Counted from the stretch's first letter, positions 1-9,268 are shown. The stretch is DNA of 64,000 nucleotides from Myxococcales bacterium (GCA_016794365.1 JAEUKB010000027.1:26582-90581), one strand, 5' to 3'. Notes: generated from the sequence alone by a model not told the origin. Numbers and translations: made by a program.

Positions 1-193
1 GCAAAGCCTTTTTTTGTCCGCCCGCAACACTGACCAAATCCTCCAGCGCAGCGATTGCTTCTTCCAGTCCTCTTCGCGCTCTTTCCGTCGAGATCGCAAC
101 TGGATCAGGCTCCATCAGCGCAGGAAACTCTTCTCCGTGAGAAGCGCGAAGGCTTCCTTCATTGTCCAAAAATGCCGGTGCATTCTCTAACAT
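1..193 (-). CDS. Partial hypothetical protein (N-terminal 64 residues)
   Basis: A reading frame on the minus strand starts with ATG at 193 and is open to the left edge, so only the N-terminus is in the window. It begins MLENAPAFLDNEG and is acidic, with a later helix-like stretch rich in Ala, Glu and Arg. No domain is recognisable. Codon choice resembles neighbouring genes. The start is uncertain because the frame stays open further upstream and no strong Shine-Dalgarno sequence precedes this ATG. The gene could also be longer at its N-terminus. Confidence 0.5.
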   Translation of the reverse strand, partial: MLENAPAFLDNEGSLRASHGEEFPALMEPDPVAISTERARRGLEEAIAALEDLVSVAGGQKKAL

Positions 194-458
194 TTCGCTG
201 TCCTGTCTTGTTGTTATCCACCCATGCGAACCCAAGCAGCTTGGTGCAGTGGAACAGCGCAAGACATACCGCAAGTGAAGCGGGGAAAAAGAGTCATTTT
301 CGGACTCTGTTTCGGATTCCTTTCGATCGATGGGAGGACTCCCAATCACTAACTGTTGACGTCGCTGTCTTTGCAAGTTGAGCGTTCTGTTTTGCAGAAG
401 TGATCACGCTTCACGTTCTGCAAGGTCTGACAACGAACACGACTGAGAGGAGCCCACG

Positions 459-920
459 ATGTACGAGCAAGCAACGATCGATTCCCACTCCAATCCACGC
501 GCTTCTGCCATCCGAGCTCGTGCAGTTGCGAGCATTCCCAGAGCGTCTGCCCGCGCCTCTGCATCGGCCCGTGCCAGTGCTTCCGCTTCGATTCCGGCCA
601 GTGCTTCCGCTTCGATTCCGGCCAGTGCTTCCGCTGTATCGGATGACGGAGAGCAGATGAAGAAGCCGCTGCCGCGTGGCTTTGCGGTCCTCGATGCAGA
701 GCGACGCAGAGAGATCGCACGACTGGGCGGACAGACTGCGCACAAGAACGGAAACGCCCACCGCTTCAATCCGCAAGAAGCCAGCCAAGCCGGAAAGAAA
801 GGCGGAGCAACCGTCAGTGAAAACCGTGACTACATGGCGGACATCGGACGCAGAGGCGGACTGGCCAAGCGCGGCTACAAGCAGCGCCGTGCCGCAGAGC
901 AGAGTGAGGCCGTGATGTAG
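459..920 (+). CDS. KGG-motif (stress-type) protein with Ala/Ser-rich N-terminus
   Basis: This 153-residue protein has two parts. Residues 1-62 are almost only Ala, Ser, Arg, Ile and Pro and include a tandem ASASIPAS-type repeat. Residues 67-145 carry several GG-centred motifs (RLGGQTAHKNG, QAGKKGGATVS, DIGRRGGLAKRG), which match the KGG / 'stress-induced bacterial acidophilic repeat' family of small hydrophilic proteins such as YciG and Con-10. Family members accumulate in stress or sporulation; the molecular role is not settled. AGGAG lies 7 nt before the ATG at 459. A second in-frame ATG at 657 also follows a GGAG and would give the KGG part alone (87 residues). It ends 14 nt before the convergent pseudokinase gene. 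Confidence 0.75.
   Translation: MYEQATIDSHSNPRASAIRARAVASIPRASARASASARASASASIPASASASIPASASAVSDDGEQMKKPLPRGFAVLDAERRREIARLGGQTAHKNGNAHRFNPQEASQAGKKGGATVSENRDYMADIGRRGGLAKRGYKQRRAAEQSEAVM
573..635 (+). repeat. 24-bp in-frame tandem repeat inside the KGG-motif gene
   Basis: Two perfect 24-bp units (573-596 and 597-620) are followed by a 15-bp partial unit (621-635). Each unit encodes eight residues of the ASASIPAS type, so copy-number change would keep the reading frame. Confidence 0.85.
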
Positions 921-934
921 ACCGGCACGCAGGC

Positions 935-3190
935 TCAGAACGGATTGCGAAGCGCCGCAGGGAGTCCTTCCTTTGGCTCTTCCTGTGGCTTGTCTTTGGG
1001 CTTTTCGCCACCGTCGCTGGGCTTGTCTGCCACTCGGTCTGCCTTGGACTTCCGCTTCTTCGCTTTGATCGGTTCTGTAGGCTCTGCGCTGGCAACCAAT
1101 TCACGCTTTTCTGCTTTGGCAGACTTGGCTGACTTTTCGGTGCGTGCGCTGCGCTCTTCTGTGTCTTCTTTCTCTTTCACAGACACAGGCTCGCTTCCCT
1201 TTTCACTCTTGCACTTCCCAAGCAATCGCTGTCCCTGCTGAAGCGCAGAGTCGGTCGCGTTGTCCGAAATAAAGTACAGCTTTTCGATCTGCTCGCGAAT
1301 CTGTTCACACTGCGCAGCGGACAGAGCTGCCGTCGCTACGGCCAGTCTCCTTCGCACAAAGGAATTGCGCACGTTCATAAACGGATCCCACGCCTGCGTA
1401 CGGAACGGAGAGCCGGGCGGAAGCTCGCGATACAGAGCCACCGCAAGGTCTGATTGCTCGCGATCTGCTGCCCGCAGAAACGCTCCGTAGACCGCACTTA
1501 CGCGAAGCTGTTCGTTCGCTTGATCCGCGATCAGCTTCGCCTGCGCATGCTGCGGCTGAACCCGTAAGATCAGATCTGCGTAGGCAAACGCGCTGCTGTA
1601 GTTGTGCTGAAAGGACTCTGCTTCCGCTTGATGAAGCAGCGCATCCACATCACTTACAGAGACGACCGAAGGACTGCTGGCAAGACCGATGGATGTGCGC
1701 GAAACGTACTGCACCGCAATCATGGATCCGCCCACCACGACTCCACCCACAGTGGCCCAGAACAGCGGAGCCATGTTCGCAAAGCGCGAGCTGGGAACCG
1801 GCGCAGGACGCAGCCGAAAGGACGGATCGGTCGGCAGGATCTGCTGCGGATCAGGACGATTCGGACGCGGCGCGCTCGGCGGACGTAGCTCAGCGGGCTG
1901 CGAGGAGGACGGCTGCACCGCAGGCGGCGGCGTCACCGCACGATGACGACCCGCAGGCGCATGCGAGCCGGGCGGCACCACGGCTGGATTGCGCACAGTC
2001 GGAATCGCCGAAGCAGGTGGACCTTTCGGATCACTGGGCGTCGCGATCCGATTCGGGGACTGCGCGCGCTGCGAGTCCGGTGGCGGCGGCAGCGGCTCCG
2101 GCTGTTTGCTCGACCCACTCACTGGCTTTTGCAGCGGCCTTGGCGGACCCGGCGCTGGGACTTCGATCTCTTGCTCGATGAGCAGCGCTGGCATTTCCAA
2201 GACATTGCGCGGCGGCGGATTCGATGGCTCGTTCTTACGCGGCGGCGGTGGAGGATGCGATCGCTCGGTCGTGCGCAGCGGCGGCTTGGAAGTTCCCGAC
2301 TTGGTAGGCTGCGGAGGCTTGGAGCCATTTCGCTGCGCCGCCGGAGCCATTCCTCGCGTCAGGTTGTTGGCCAGGCTGGCCGGAAGATCGAGCAGCGCCG
2401 ACTGAATGGCTCGCCACAGCGCGTGTACGGTGGCAAAGCGCGCATCGGGATCGGCGGATGCGGCCATCTCCAGCACTGCATCCAGGTGTGCGTACGACGG
2501 ATGACGAATCGCCATCTTCGTCGGAGTTCCCACCATCGCCAGGTACGCTGCGAGCGACTTGGCATCGAACATTGGCTGACCAATCAGACACTCGTAGACC
2601 AGCGTCCCCAGCGCAAAGACATCGCCACGCGCCGTTGCAGCCAGCGAACCAGCGTCCAAGCACTCCGGCGCGATCGAGTGTAGCGGCCCATCCCACTTCA
2701 CCCCCGGTGTCGTCCGCAGCTGCGCCATCCCAAAGTCCGAAAGCAGCACGCCACCGTCTTGCGGCAGCAAGATGTTGCTGGGACATAGCGCGCCGTGTGC
2801 AAGCTCGCGCTCCGCCGCCGCTTGCAGCGCCGAACAGAGCGGCTCTAGCAGCGTCAGCGTATCGGTCAGTGACAAAGCTCCGCGCTGAAGCCGCGCACGC
2901 AGCGACTCACCTTGCACCAGCGGTGACACCAAATAGAGCGATCCCGATGGCTCATACCCGGTGTACAGCACGCCGAGCACCGCTGGATGCATCATGTCCG
3001 CCGCCGCGTGACTGGCCGCTTGCACCCGATCGAGCACGGTCCGATTGGCAAACTTGGCGTGGATGCGCTTGACCACACACTCGCTGCCGCCGCTCAAGTC
3101 GGTCGCCAGGTGAACCACACCCGAAGGACCGCGCCCCAGCACCCTGCCCACTTGGAAGCGCTTATCAAGAACAACCGACTCGGTAGCCAT
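935..3190 (-). CDS. Predicted Ser/Thr pseudokinase with Pro-rich linker and membrane segment
   Basis: A 751-residue protein with an N-terminal protein-kinase fold (about residues 11-270). The glycine-rich loop GRGPSGVV (19-26), the beta-3 lysine K41 in VVKRIH, a DFG (152-154) and an APE motif are present. The catalytic loop reads HGALCPSN (132-139) where HRDxxxxN is expected: the catalytic Asp is Ala and the Arg is Gly. I therefore predict an ATP-binding but catalytically inactive kinase. A Pro/Ser-rich linker (about 290-470) leads to one transmembrane helix (about 475-500), a TPR-like segment, and a Lys/Glu-rich tail. The C-terminus is probably extracytoplasmic. It is divergent from the sphingosine-1-phosphate-lyase-like gene and convergent with the KGG gene. 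Confidence 0.8.
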   Translation of the reverse strand: MATESVVLDKRFQVGRVLGRGPSGVVHLATDLSGGSECVVKRIHAKFANRTVLDRVQAASHAAADMMHPAVLGVLYTGYEPSGSLYLVSPLVQGESLRARLQRGALSLTDTLTLLEPLCSALQAAAERELAHGALCPSNILLPQDGGVLLSDFGMAQLRTTPGVKWDGPLHSIAPECLDAGSLAATARGDVFALGTLVYECLIGQPMFDAKSLAAYLAMVGTPTKMAIRHPSYAHLDAVLEMAASADPDARFATVHALWRAIQSALLDLPASLANNLTRGMAPAAQRNGSKPPQPTKSGTSKPPLRTTERSHPPPPPRKNEPSNPPPRNVLEMPALLIEQEIEVPAPGPPRPLQKPVSGSSKQPEPLPPPPDSQRAQSPNRIATPSDPKGPPASAIPTVRNPAVVPPGSHAPAGRHRAVTPPPAVQPSSSQPAELRPPSAPRPNRPDPQQILPTDPSFRLRPAPVPSSRFANMAPLFWATVGGVVVGGSMIAVQYVSRTSIGLASSPSVVSVSDVDALLHQAEAESFQHNYSSAFAYADLILRVQPQHAQAKLIADQANEQLRVSAVYGAFLRAADREQSDLAVALYRELPPGSPFRTQAWDPFMNVRNSFVRRRLAVATAALSAAQCEQIREQIEKLYFISDNATDSALQQGQRLLGKCKSEKGSEPVSVKEKEDTEERSARTEKSAKSAKAEKRELVASAEPTEPIKAKKRKSKADRVADKPSDGGEKPKDKPQEEPKEGLPAALRNPF

Positions 3191-3290
3191 CGTTACTTAA
3201 CGGGAGATCATACCAAACCGCGCCTGCTCGCTGGCGGTCTTTGATCTCTGACGGTGACGCGGTCGAAAAGGCCCGTGATACGCTGCGCCC

Positions 3291-4679
3291 ATGTCGAACG
3301 CTGAACAGACCCAAAGCCAGAGTCCTCATTCACCTGACCAGGCCTCGTCGAACGCTTCGCTGCGCCCGACGCTTCCCAGCCAAAGTCGCGCGCCCAAAGA
3401 CGTTCTCGCCGAGATGCAAGCGATGCGCGGTCGTGACGCACGCTGGCACGATGGCCGCACGTTCAGCCTTGTCTATCACGACACCGACGAGCACTTGCAG
3501 CTTCTGCGCGATGCCTATTCGCTGTTTTTGGCCGAAAACGCGCTCAATCCAATGGCGTTCCCGAGCCTGCGACGGATGGAAACCGAAGTGGTCGCGATGG
3601 TGGCCGGGCTGCTCGGCGGCGACGATCAGGTGGTGGGCTCGATGACCTCGGGCGGGACCGAGAGTCTGTTTTTGGCGACGAAGACCTATCGCGATCAAGC
3701 GCGCAAAGAGCGACCGCACATCACCGCGCCGGAAATGATCCTGCCGACCACGGCGCATCCGGCGCTGCTCAAGTCCGCACACTATCTGGGCGTCAAGCCG
3801 GTGCTGATTCCGCCGGGTCCAGACTTTCGCGCCGATGTCGCCGCGATGGAGCAAGCGATCACGCCGCAGACGCTGTTTTTGGTCGGCTCAGCCCCAGCGT
3901 ATCCGCACGGCGTCATCGATCCCATCGAAGCACTGTCGGCGCTGGCGCAAAAACATGGGCTGCCGCTTCACGTCGATGCCTGCGTCGGCGGATTTTCGCT
4001 TCCGTTTGTGCGTCGAGCGGGCCATCCAGTGCCGCCGTTTGACTTCTCGGTGCCTGGCGTGACCTCGATGTCGGCGGATCTGCACAAGTACGGCTTTGCG
4101 GCCAAAGGTGCCTCGACGGTGCTCTATCGCAGCCCAGCGCTTCGTCGCCACCAGTTCTACGTCTATTCAGGCTGGCCCGGCGGTCTGTTTGGCTCTGCGA
4201 CGGTGCTCGGTACTCGACCCGGTGGAGCGATCGCCGCAGCGTGGGCCAGCTTGCAGTCGCTCGGTGAAGAAGGCTTTCTGCGCATCGCCAAGACGATCAT
4301 GACGACGACGCACAAGCTGATCGATGGCATTTCGGCCATGCCCGAGCTGTTCATTCTCGGCAAGCCCGACTGCGGAGTGTTTGCCTATGCGTCGAGCGGT
4401 CCCGATTTGATGGCGATCGCCGACCAAATGGAAGAGCGCGGCTGGCACATCGATCGACAGCAGCTTCCGACGGCGATTCACCTGACCATCACGCCCGCGC
4501 ACGCACCGATTGCCGATCGGTACCTAACAGATCTGCGAGAGTGTGTTGCCCACGTCGTCGCCCATCCCGAGCTGGCCTCCCAAGGAGCAGCGGCGATGTA
4601 CGGAATGCTGATGCACATTCCCGATGCGTCGATGGTGGACGAGTTCATCCTGTCGAACTTCGACTCGCTGTATCGCTAA
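3291..4679 (+). CDS. PLP-dependent decarboxylase/lyase, sphingosine-1-phosphate lyase-like
   Basis: A 462-residue fold-type I PLP enzyme. Visible motifs: MTSGGTES (118-125, phosphate-binding side), HVDACVGGF with D229 for the pyridine nitrogen, and SADLHKYGFAAKG with K266 as the likely Schiff-base lysine. The following stretch, ending in TRPGG, closely resembles eukaryotic sphingosine-1-phosphate lyase (Dpl1/SGPL1) rather than typical glutamate or tyrosine decarboxylases. It probably cleaves a phosphorylated long-chain base or decarboxylates an amino acid; the substrate cannot be read from sequence. There is no N-terminal membrane helix, unlike the eukaryotic enzymes. No strong ribosome-binding site precedes the ATG. 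It converges on the histidine kinase gene with a 5-nt gap. Confidence 0.8.
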   Translation: MSNAEQTQSQSPHSPDQASSNASLRPTLPSQSRAPKDVLAEMQAMRGRDARWHDGRTFSLVYHDTDEHLQLLRDAYSLFLAENALNPMAFPSLRRMETEVVAMVAGLLGGDDQVVGSMTSGGTESLFLATKTYRDQARKERPHITAPEMILPTTAHPALLKSAHYLGVKPVLIPPGPDFRADVAAMEQAITPQTLFLVGSAPAYPHGVIDPIEALSALAQKHGLPLHVDACVGGFSLPFVRRAGHPVPPFDFSVPGVTSMSADLHKYGFAAKGASTVLYRSPALRRHQFYVYSGWPGGLFGSATVLGTRPGGAIAAAWASLQSLGEEGFLRIAKTIMTTTHKLIDGISAMPELFILGKPDCGVFAYASSGPDLMAIADQMEERGWHIDRQQLPTAIHLTITPAHAPIADRYLTDLRECVAHVVAHPELASQGAAAMYGMLMHIPDASMVDEFILSNFDSLYR

Positions 4680-4684
4680 CTTCG

Positions 4685-5875
4685 CTACGCGCTCGTCGGT
4701 AAGCTGATGCGGAAGATCGTTCCGCCTTGCGGTCGATCCTCGATCCAGACCTTGCCGCCGTGCGCGCTGACGTAGCGACGAACCAGCAGCAGTCCCAGCC
4801 CCGATCCCTCGTGCTGCCGCGTCGAGGAATTGTCCACCTGATAGAACGCGTCAAACACCTTGTCATGCAGATGCGTCGGAATGCCGATTCCGTTGTCGCT
4901 CACCGACAGAAGAATCCGCGTCTCTCCGGCTTCGGTCTGACACAGCTCGACGCTGATCTGCACTTCCCCTTCATCGCGCGTGAACTTGATCGCGTTGCCA
5001 ATCAGGTTGTCTAGCACCTGACGCAGCTTGTCGCGATCGGCTTGTAACGTCGGTGGATCATCCGGCAAGAGCAGCTGAAGCCGCGTTCGTTTCCGTCGAA
5101 GCTGCGGTCCCAGTGCGCGCACGACATCTTGGATCAGTACGCCCAGCTCGACGCGATCCCGAACCAGCTGAACGCTCGATACTTCCAGCCGAGACACGTC
5201 GAGCAGCTTCGAGATGAGCTGATGCAGCTGATCGCTCTTGGCCAAGATCGTATCGAGATATTCACGCTGCTCGTCGCTGATCGGACCGGCCATTCCTTCT
5301 AACACCATCTCGGTGTAGCCAATCACCGACGTAAGCGGCGTCCGTAGCTCATGTGAAACCGTCGCCAAAAACGACGCTTTGATCCGCTCAGAGTCCTTCA
5401 TCCGCGCCACGGCTTGCTCCAGCCGCTGACTCTTTTGCAGAAGCTCCAGATACGACTCTTCGACTTGCAGATGATGCAGCCGCGTCGCAAGCTCTCGTCG
5501 GACTGCTGATTGCATCAGCGTCTCTGCCAGCCGAATCAGGTAGTGCGCGGCGCGCAGGCTCTGTGCCCGGCCCTGCTTGCCCTCGGACATCCGACAGACG
5601 ATGTGACCCAGCTCGTCTCCGTCGTGGAAAAACGTCGCGCCCAGGTAGCTGTGACCCTCGGACTCAATCACGCTCGGCGATCCGGACTTCACCGCAGCAA
5701 TCACCGAATCCGGCAGGCCTGCGCCCACCACCGCGACACCATCGAGATCAATCAGCGACAGCTCGCAGCCTACATCGCTCGCGGCCCGCAAAAGTCCCAG
5801 CTCATCTGGCGATAGCAAATGGGACAGCGACACCGACAAAAGCTCGTGTCCAGACACGGGAAAAGATGCGCTCAT
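4685..5875 (-). CDS. Cytoplasmic sensor histidine kinase
   Basis: A 396-residue protein without transmembrane segments. Residues 1-115 form a small sensory domain with a GAF/PocR-like look (for example LSLIDLDGVAVV). A short coiled-coil-like stretch follows (115-165). The HisKA dimerisation domain has FLATVSHELRTP with phospho-acceptor H175. The ATPase domain has the N-box (N290, N294), DNGIG (327-331) and GSGLGL (357-362). All catalytic motifs are intact. No receiver domain or response-regulator gene is nearby, so the partner is elsewhere. The start codon overlaps the stop of the upstream GTPase gene by 4 nt (ATGA), which indicates translational coupling in the lon-GTPase-kinase operon. Confidence 0.9.
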   Translation of the reverse strand: MSASFPVSGHELLSVSLSHLLSPDELGLLRAASDVGCELSLIDLDGVAVVGAGLPDSVIAAVKSGSPSVIESEGHSYLGATFFHDGDELGHIVCRMSEGKQGRAQSLRAAHYLIRLAETLMQSAVRRELATRLHHLQVEESYLELLQKSQRLEQAVARMKDSERIKASFLATVSHELRTPLTSVIGYTEMVLEGMAGPISDEQREYLDTILAKSDQLHQLISKLLDVSRLEVSSVQLVRDRVELGVLIQDVVRALGPQLRRKRTRLQLLLPDDPPTLQADRDKLRQVLDNLIGNAIKFTRDEGEVQISVELCQTEAGETRILLSVSDNGIGIPTHLHDKVFDAFYQVDNSSTRQHEGSGLGLLLVRRYVSAHGGKVWIEDRPQGGTIFRISLPTSA

Positions 5876-6576
5876 GGAGTGTGACCTCCCTGTGGCTCAT
5901 CGTCGCGAACGTGTAGGCGCTGACGCAGCCGACTGAGCAGCTGCGGCAGATCGATTCCCAGCGACGCCAGCGACTCGTGCTCATGTAGCGCCGTCGGCCA
6001 GACCATTCGCATCAGGTGTAGCAGCGTCGGTGCAACGCCAGCTCCGCGCTCTGCACAGGAGGGAATGACCGCAACATCACTGCGCGTACCCGATAGCGTC
6101 TGTGCTTGCTCGACGCTGGTTCGCTGCGCGCTGACATCGCTCTTGTTAAGCTGAATCACAAGCGGCATCGAGTCCGGTGCCCGACCGTTTTCACGTAGGC
6201 TGGTCCGAAGCTCCGCAAAGCTCTGCTGGTTGTCTTCCGCTGGGAGCGTTCCGTCCGCCACAAACACCACTCCGTCGGCACCTCGTAGCAGCAGCCGTCG
6301 TGTAGGCTCATACATCAGGTTGCCCGGCACCGAGAGAAGCCGCAGCTTCAGTCGTCCCAGATCTGTATCGATCACGATCGGCAGCAGATCGAAACAGTGC
6401 GTCGAGGAATCGTCTCCCGCACTGCGCCGCACCGGGCTATCCACCGTCAGTAGGCGACTACGAAAGCGATCGGGAAGCCAGGCGGCCAGCCGACGCAGGT
6501 TGGTGGTTTTTCCCGATCCGAACGGCCCGCAATACACGAGCTGGATCGTATGGTTACGATTTGCGAGCGATACCAT
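5872..6576 (-). CDS. MglA-like small Ras-superfamily GTPase
   Basis: A 234-residue protein with the P-loop GPFGSGKT (17-24), a switch-II region with VPGN (83-86) followed by the MglA-like EPTRRLLLRGADGVVFVAD, and the guanine-specificity motif NKSD (144-147). This layout is that of the bacterial MglA family, which controls cell polarity and motility in myxobacteria. The residue after PG in switch II is Asn where MglA has Gln. About 40 residues follow the GTPase fold. The start lies inside the end of lon (23-nt overlap) and the stop overlaps the histidine kinase start, so the three products are probably made together. A roadblock protein encoded divergently from lon is a candidate GAP. Confidence 0.85.
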   Translation of the reverse strand: MVSLANRNHTIQLVYCGPFGSGKTTNLRRLAAWLPDRFRSRLLTVDSPVRRSAGDDSSTHCFDLLPIVIDTDLGRLKLRLLSVPGNLMYEPTRRLLLRGADGVVFVADGTLPAEDNQQSFAELRTSLRENGRAPDSMPLVIQLNKSDVSAQRTSVEQAQTLSGTRSDVAVIPSCAERGAGVAPTLLHLMRMVWPTALHEHESLASLGIDLPQLLSRLRQRLHVRDDEPQGGHTP

Positions 6577-9268
6577 GGCGAACCGTCGCGGACTTGGCTT
6601 GAGATTCCGTCAGACCGACGTGGTCACTAGTATGTGCTTTGCTGGGCAAGCTCACCAGCGCTTCGGTAAGCAGTTCATCCATATCAGCGACTAGCACAAC
6701 GCGCAGACCTCTGCGAACGCTGGCTGGCAGCATGCGAACGTGGGACTCGCAGTCGCGCGGTACAATCACGGTCTTGATTCCTGCGCGTCGTGCGGCCAGC
6801 AGCTTTTCACCGATGCCACCAACGGGGAGAACGCGACCGTGAAGCGTAAGCTCTCCCGTCATTGCGACGCCGGGCTTGACCGCAATGCCCGACAGCAAGC
6901 TGGTGAGCGCCACCGCCACCGTCACCCCCGCCGACGGTCCGTCCTTGGGAATCGCACCTTGCGGGACGTGAACGTGGATCTCGCAGGGATCGGTCAAAAC
7001 GTCGCGATCGCGCAGCCACGCCCGCGCAAAGCTCAGCGCTGTCTGTCCCGACTCGCGCATCACATCGCCGAGCTGTCCGGTCAGATGAAGTCCCGCCGAG
7101 CCCGAAAGACGCTGCGTCTCTACCGTCAGGATCTCACCACCGACCGGCGTCCACGCCAGACCAAGCGCCGCGCCAACCCGACTGGCCGTCACCGCCCGCA
7201 GCTGCGGCAGACCCGGTGCGCCCAGCAGTCGCAGCAGCTCTCGTCGGCTGACGAGCAGCGGCGTCGGGCCGGATCGACTGGGCGGCATCCCTTTTAGCGG
7301 AAGCTGCGCGTCGGGCTTTTGATGACTGGCCACCTGCGGATCGAACGGAAGCTGCGGCTCGGTCTGATCTTCTTGCTCGACGATGCGCTTGGCCAGCCTG
7401 CGACAGATTGTCTCGACCTGTCGGGTCAGATCGCGCACGCCAGCTTCCCGTGTGTATTCCGTCGCCAGCGAGCGCAGCGCTTGATCAGTAAATCGCACCG
7501 AATACGACGGCAGAAGCCCGGCATCCGACAGCGCCCGAGGAATGATGTGCCGCGCCAAAATCCCCAGCTTTTCATCGTCGCTATACCCTGAGATCTGGAC
7601 CAATTCCAGACGGTCACGCAGCGCTTCAGGGATCTTTTCCGGGTTGTTTGCCGTCGCAATGAACAACACTTCCGACAGATCGAACGGCACGCCCAGGTAG
7701 TGATCACGAAATGCTGCGTTTTGCTCTGGATCGAGCGCTTCGAGCAGCGCCGCAGACGGATCGCCGTGCGCATCGACACACAGCTTGTCTAGCTCGTCGA
7801 GCAGCATCACCGGATTGCGCGAGCCCGCTTGCCGAATGCCCGTGATCAAGCGACCCGGCATCGCTCCGACGTAGGTTCGACGATGACCACGAACCTCGGC
7901 TTCGTCTCGAATGCCGCCCAGGGAAACCCGCACAAAGCGTCGTCCCAGCGCACGCGCCAGCGACCGAGCCAGCGTCGTCTTGCCAACCCCAGGCGGACCA
8001 CACAAACAGAGCACCGTCCCGAGCCGACGCGGCAGCCCGATCGCATGCCGTCGCAGCTTCAGCACGCTCACAAACTCCAGCAGGCGCTGCTTCACCACTT
8101 CCAGGCCGAAGTGTTCTTCGTCGAGCAGCCTCGCGACTGCCGCCAAGTCCAGACGATCGCTCGTCAGTGACTGCCACGGTAGCTCGACGAGCCAGGCCAG
8201 ATGCGCGCGAATCACCTGTCCTTCTGCGCTGTGCGCTTGCATCGTCGCCAGTCGTCGCAGCTGTAGCTCTGCTTCCGACTGAACCTCGCCGGGAAGTGAA
8301 GCCTGCTGAAGCTGTCGTCGCAGCTCGCCCAGCTCATCGTCAGAGCCATCCAGCTCCGAATGAATCTGCCGAAGCTGCTCTCGCAGAAAGTGCTCTCGCT
8401 GCGCCCTCGTCAGCGAGTCCTTGGTCCGCGCCCGAATGCCTTGCTGAAGCTCCAGCAGCTCGACTTCACGACGGAGCTGCGTCGCCAGCTTTTGCAGCCG
8501 CAGAAGCCCACTTGGCAGCCCCAGCAGCAGCTGCGCTTCCGGCGGAGGCAAGTGAATGCTGCCCGCGATCAGATCCGAAAAACGTCCGGGCTCGGTGTCG
8601 TCGCACTCTTGCAAGAGCGGCAGCAGATCCTGGCTACGCAGCTTTCCTTCGCGCAGCAGTCGCTCGACATCTTCCTGACACTGACGCTGAAGCGCCGCCG
8701 TTTCCACCTGCCAGGCCAGTCGCTGGCCCGATGGCAGCGCGTCCCGACCAGCTTCCAACGAAGACTGCTCTTCGTCGTCGCTGCGCAGCGTAACCTTGGC
8801 CAGGATTCCCTCGGCAGCCAGCGCCGGAGCCACAACCGTCTGAAGCTCGGCGCGCTGGAGTCCCTGCACCCAGACCTTCAAGCGTCCATCTTGGAGCGGC
8901 ACCGAGCGCACAATCGTCGCCACCGTTCCCACATCCCACAGCGACTCGCGATGGACCGGATGATCGTCGTCGGATCGTCGCTGCAAACAGACAAACAGCA
9001 GCTTTTCGGCGCTCACTTCGGCCTGCGTCACCGCCTGCGTCGATAGCGCGCGGCTCACAATGAGCGGTGCCTGCATCAAGGGAAACAGCACCAAGTCGCG
9101 CGTCGGCAACACCGGCAGTTCCAGCTCGTCAGGCAATGCGCCCCGATCGTGGGCCTGATCTTCTGACTGAGCCCGCTCTGGCTTGGCCTGTTCTGGCTTG
9201 GCCTGTTCTGGCTTGGCCTGTTCTGGCTTGGAATGCTCAGCGTCTTGTGTGGTCAGCGATTTGGGCAT
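6554..9268 (-). CDS. lon: ATP-dependent Lon protease
   Basis: A 904-residue protein with the full LonA architecture. An N-terminal extension (1-45) contains four KPEQA-type repeats. The Lon N-domain (about 48-280) and a coiled-coil-like part are followed by the AAA+ module with Walker A GPPGVGKT (424-431) and Walker B VMLLDELD (487-494), then the C-terminal peptidase. The catalytic dyad is S779 in KDGPSAG and K822 in GGIGEKLL. It degrades misfolded and regulatory proteins in the cytoplasm. The length exceeds the usual 780-830 residues because of the N-terminal repeats and a roughly 25-residue C-terminal tail that overlaps the GTPase gene. It is divergent from the roadblock gene over 232 nt that include a strong palindrome. 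Confidence 0.97.
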   Translation of the reverse strand: MPKSLTTQDAEHSKPEQAKPEQAKPEQAKPERAQSEDQAHDRGALPDELELPVLPTRDLVLFPLMQAPLIVSRALSTQAVTQAEVSAEKLLFVCLQRRSDDDHPVHRESLWDVGTVATIVRSVPLQDGRLKVWVQGLQRAELQTVVAPALAAEGILAKVTLRSDDEEQSSLEAGRDALPSGQRLAWQVETAALQRQCQEDVERLLREGKLRSQDLLPLLQECDDTEPGRFSDLIAGSIHLPPPEAQLLLGLPSGLLRLQKLATQLRREVELLELQQGIRARTKDSLTRAQREHFLREQLRQIHSELDGSDDELGELRRQLQQASLPGEVQSEAELQLRRLATMQAHSAEGQVIRAHLAWLVELPWQSLTSDRLDLAAVARLLDEEHFGLEVVKQRLLEFVSVLKLRRHAIGLPRRLGTVLCLCGPPGVGKTTLARSLARALGRRFVRVSLGGIRDEAEVRGHRRTYVGAMPGRLITGIRQAGSRNPVMLLDELDKLCVDAHGDPSAALLEALDPEQNAAFRDHYLGVPFDLSEVLFIATANNPEKIPEALRDRLELVQISGYSDDEKLGILARHIIPRALSDAGLLPSYSVRFTDQALRSLATEYTREAGVRDLTRQVETICRRLAKRIVEQEDQTEPQLPFDPQVASHQKPDAQLPLKGMPPSRSGPTPLLVSRRELLRLLGAPGLPQLRAVTASRVGAALGLAWTPVGGEILTVETQRLSGSAGLHLTGQLGDVMRESGQTALSFARAWLRDRDVLTDPCEIHVHVPQGAIPKDGPSAGVTVAVALTSLLSGIAVKPGVAMTGELTLHGRVLPVGGIGEKLLAARRAGIKTVIVPRDCESHVRMLPASVRRGLRVVLVADMDELLTEALVSLPSKAHTSDHVGLTESQAKSATVRHGIARKS
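9176..9235 (-). repeat. 4 x 15-bp in-frame tandem repeat at the lon 5' end
   Basis: Four consecutive 15-bp units (9176-9190, 9191-9205, 9206-9220, 9221-9235). The two middle units are identical and the outer ones differ by one to two bases. On the minus strand they encode KPEQA, KPEQA, KPEQA and KPERA ahead of the Lon N-domain. Confidence 0.9.

Noticed and set aside
213..221. TTATCCACC, a one-mismatch DnaA box near the left edge (a similar one occurs near 61451)
   Set aside because: Isolated near-matches are expected by chance in 64 kb and have no AT-rich or clustered context.
55..381. Plus-strand frame of 108 codons at the left edge
   Set aside because: It is antisense to the better-supported partial gene at 1-193 and extends into low-quality, non-coding-like sequence.
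349..788. Overlapping minus-strand frames opposite the KGG gene
   Set aside because: They are antisense to an Ala/Ser-rich coding sequence with a strong ribosome-binding site; their composition mirrors the repeats and no family is visible.
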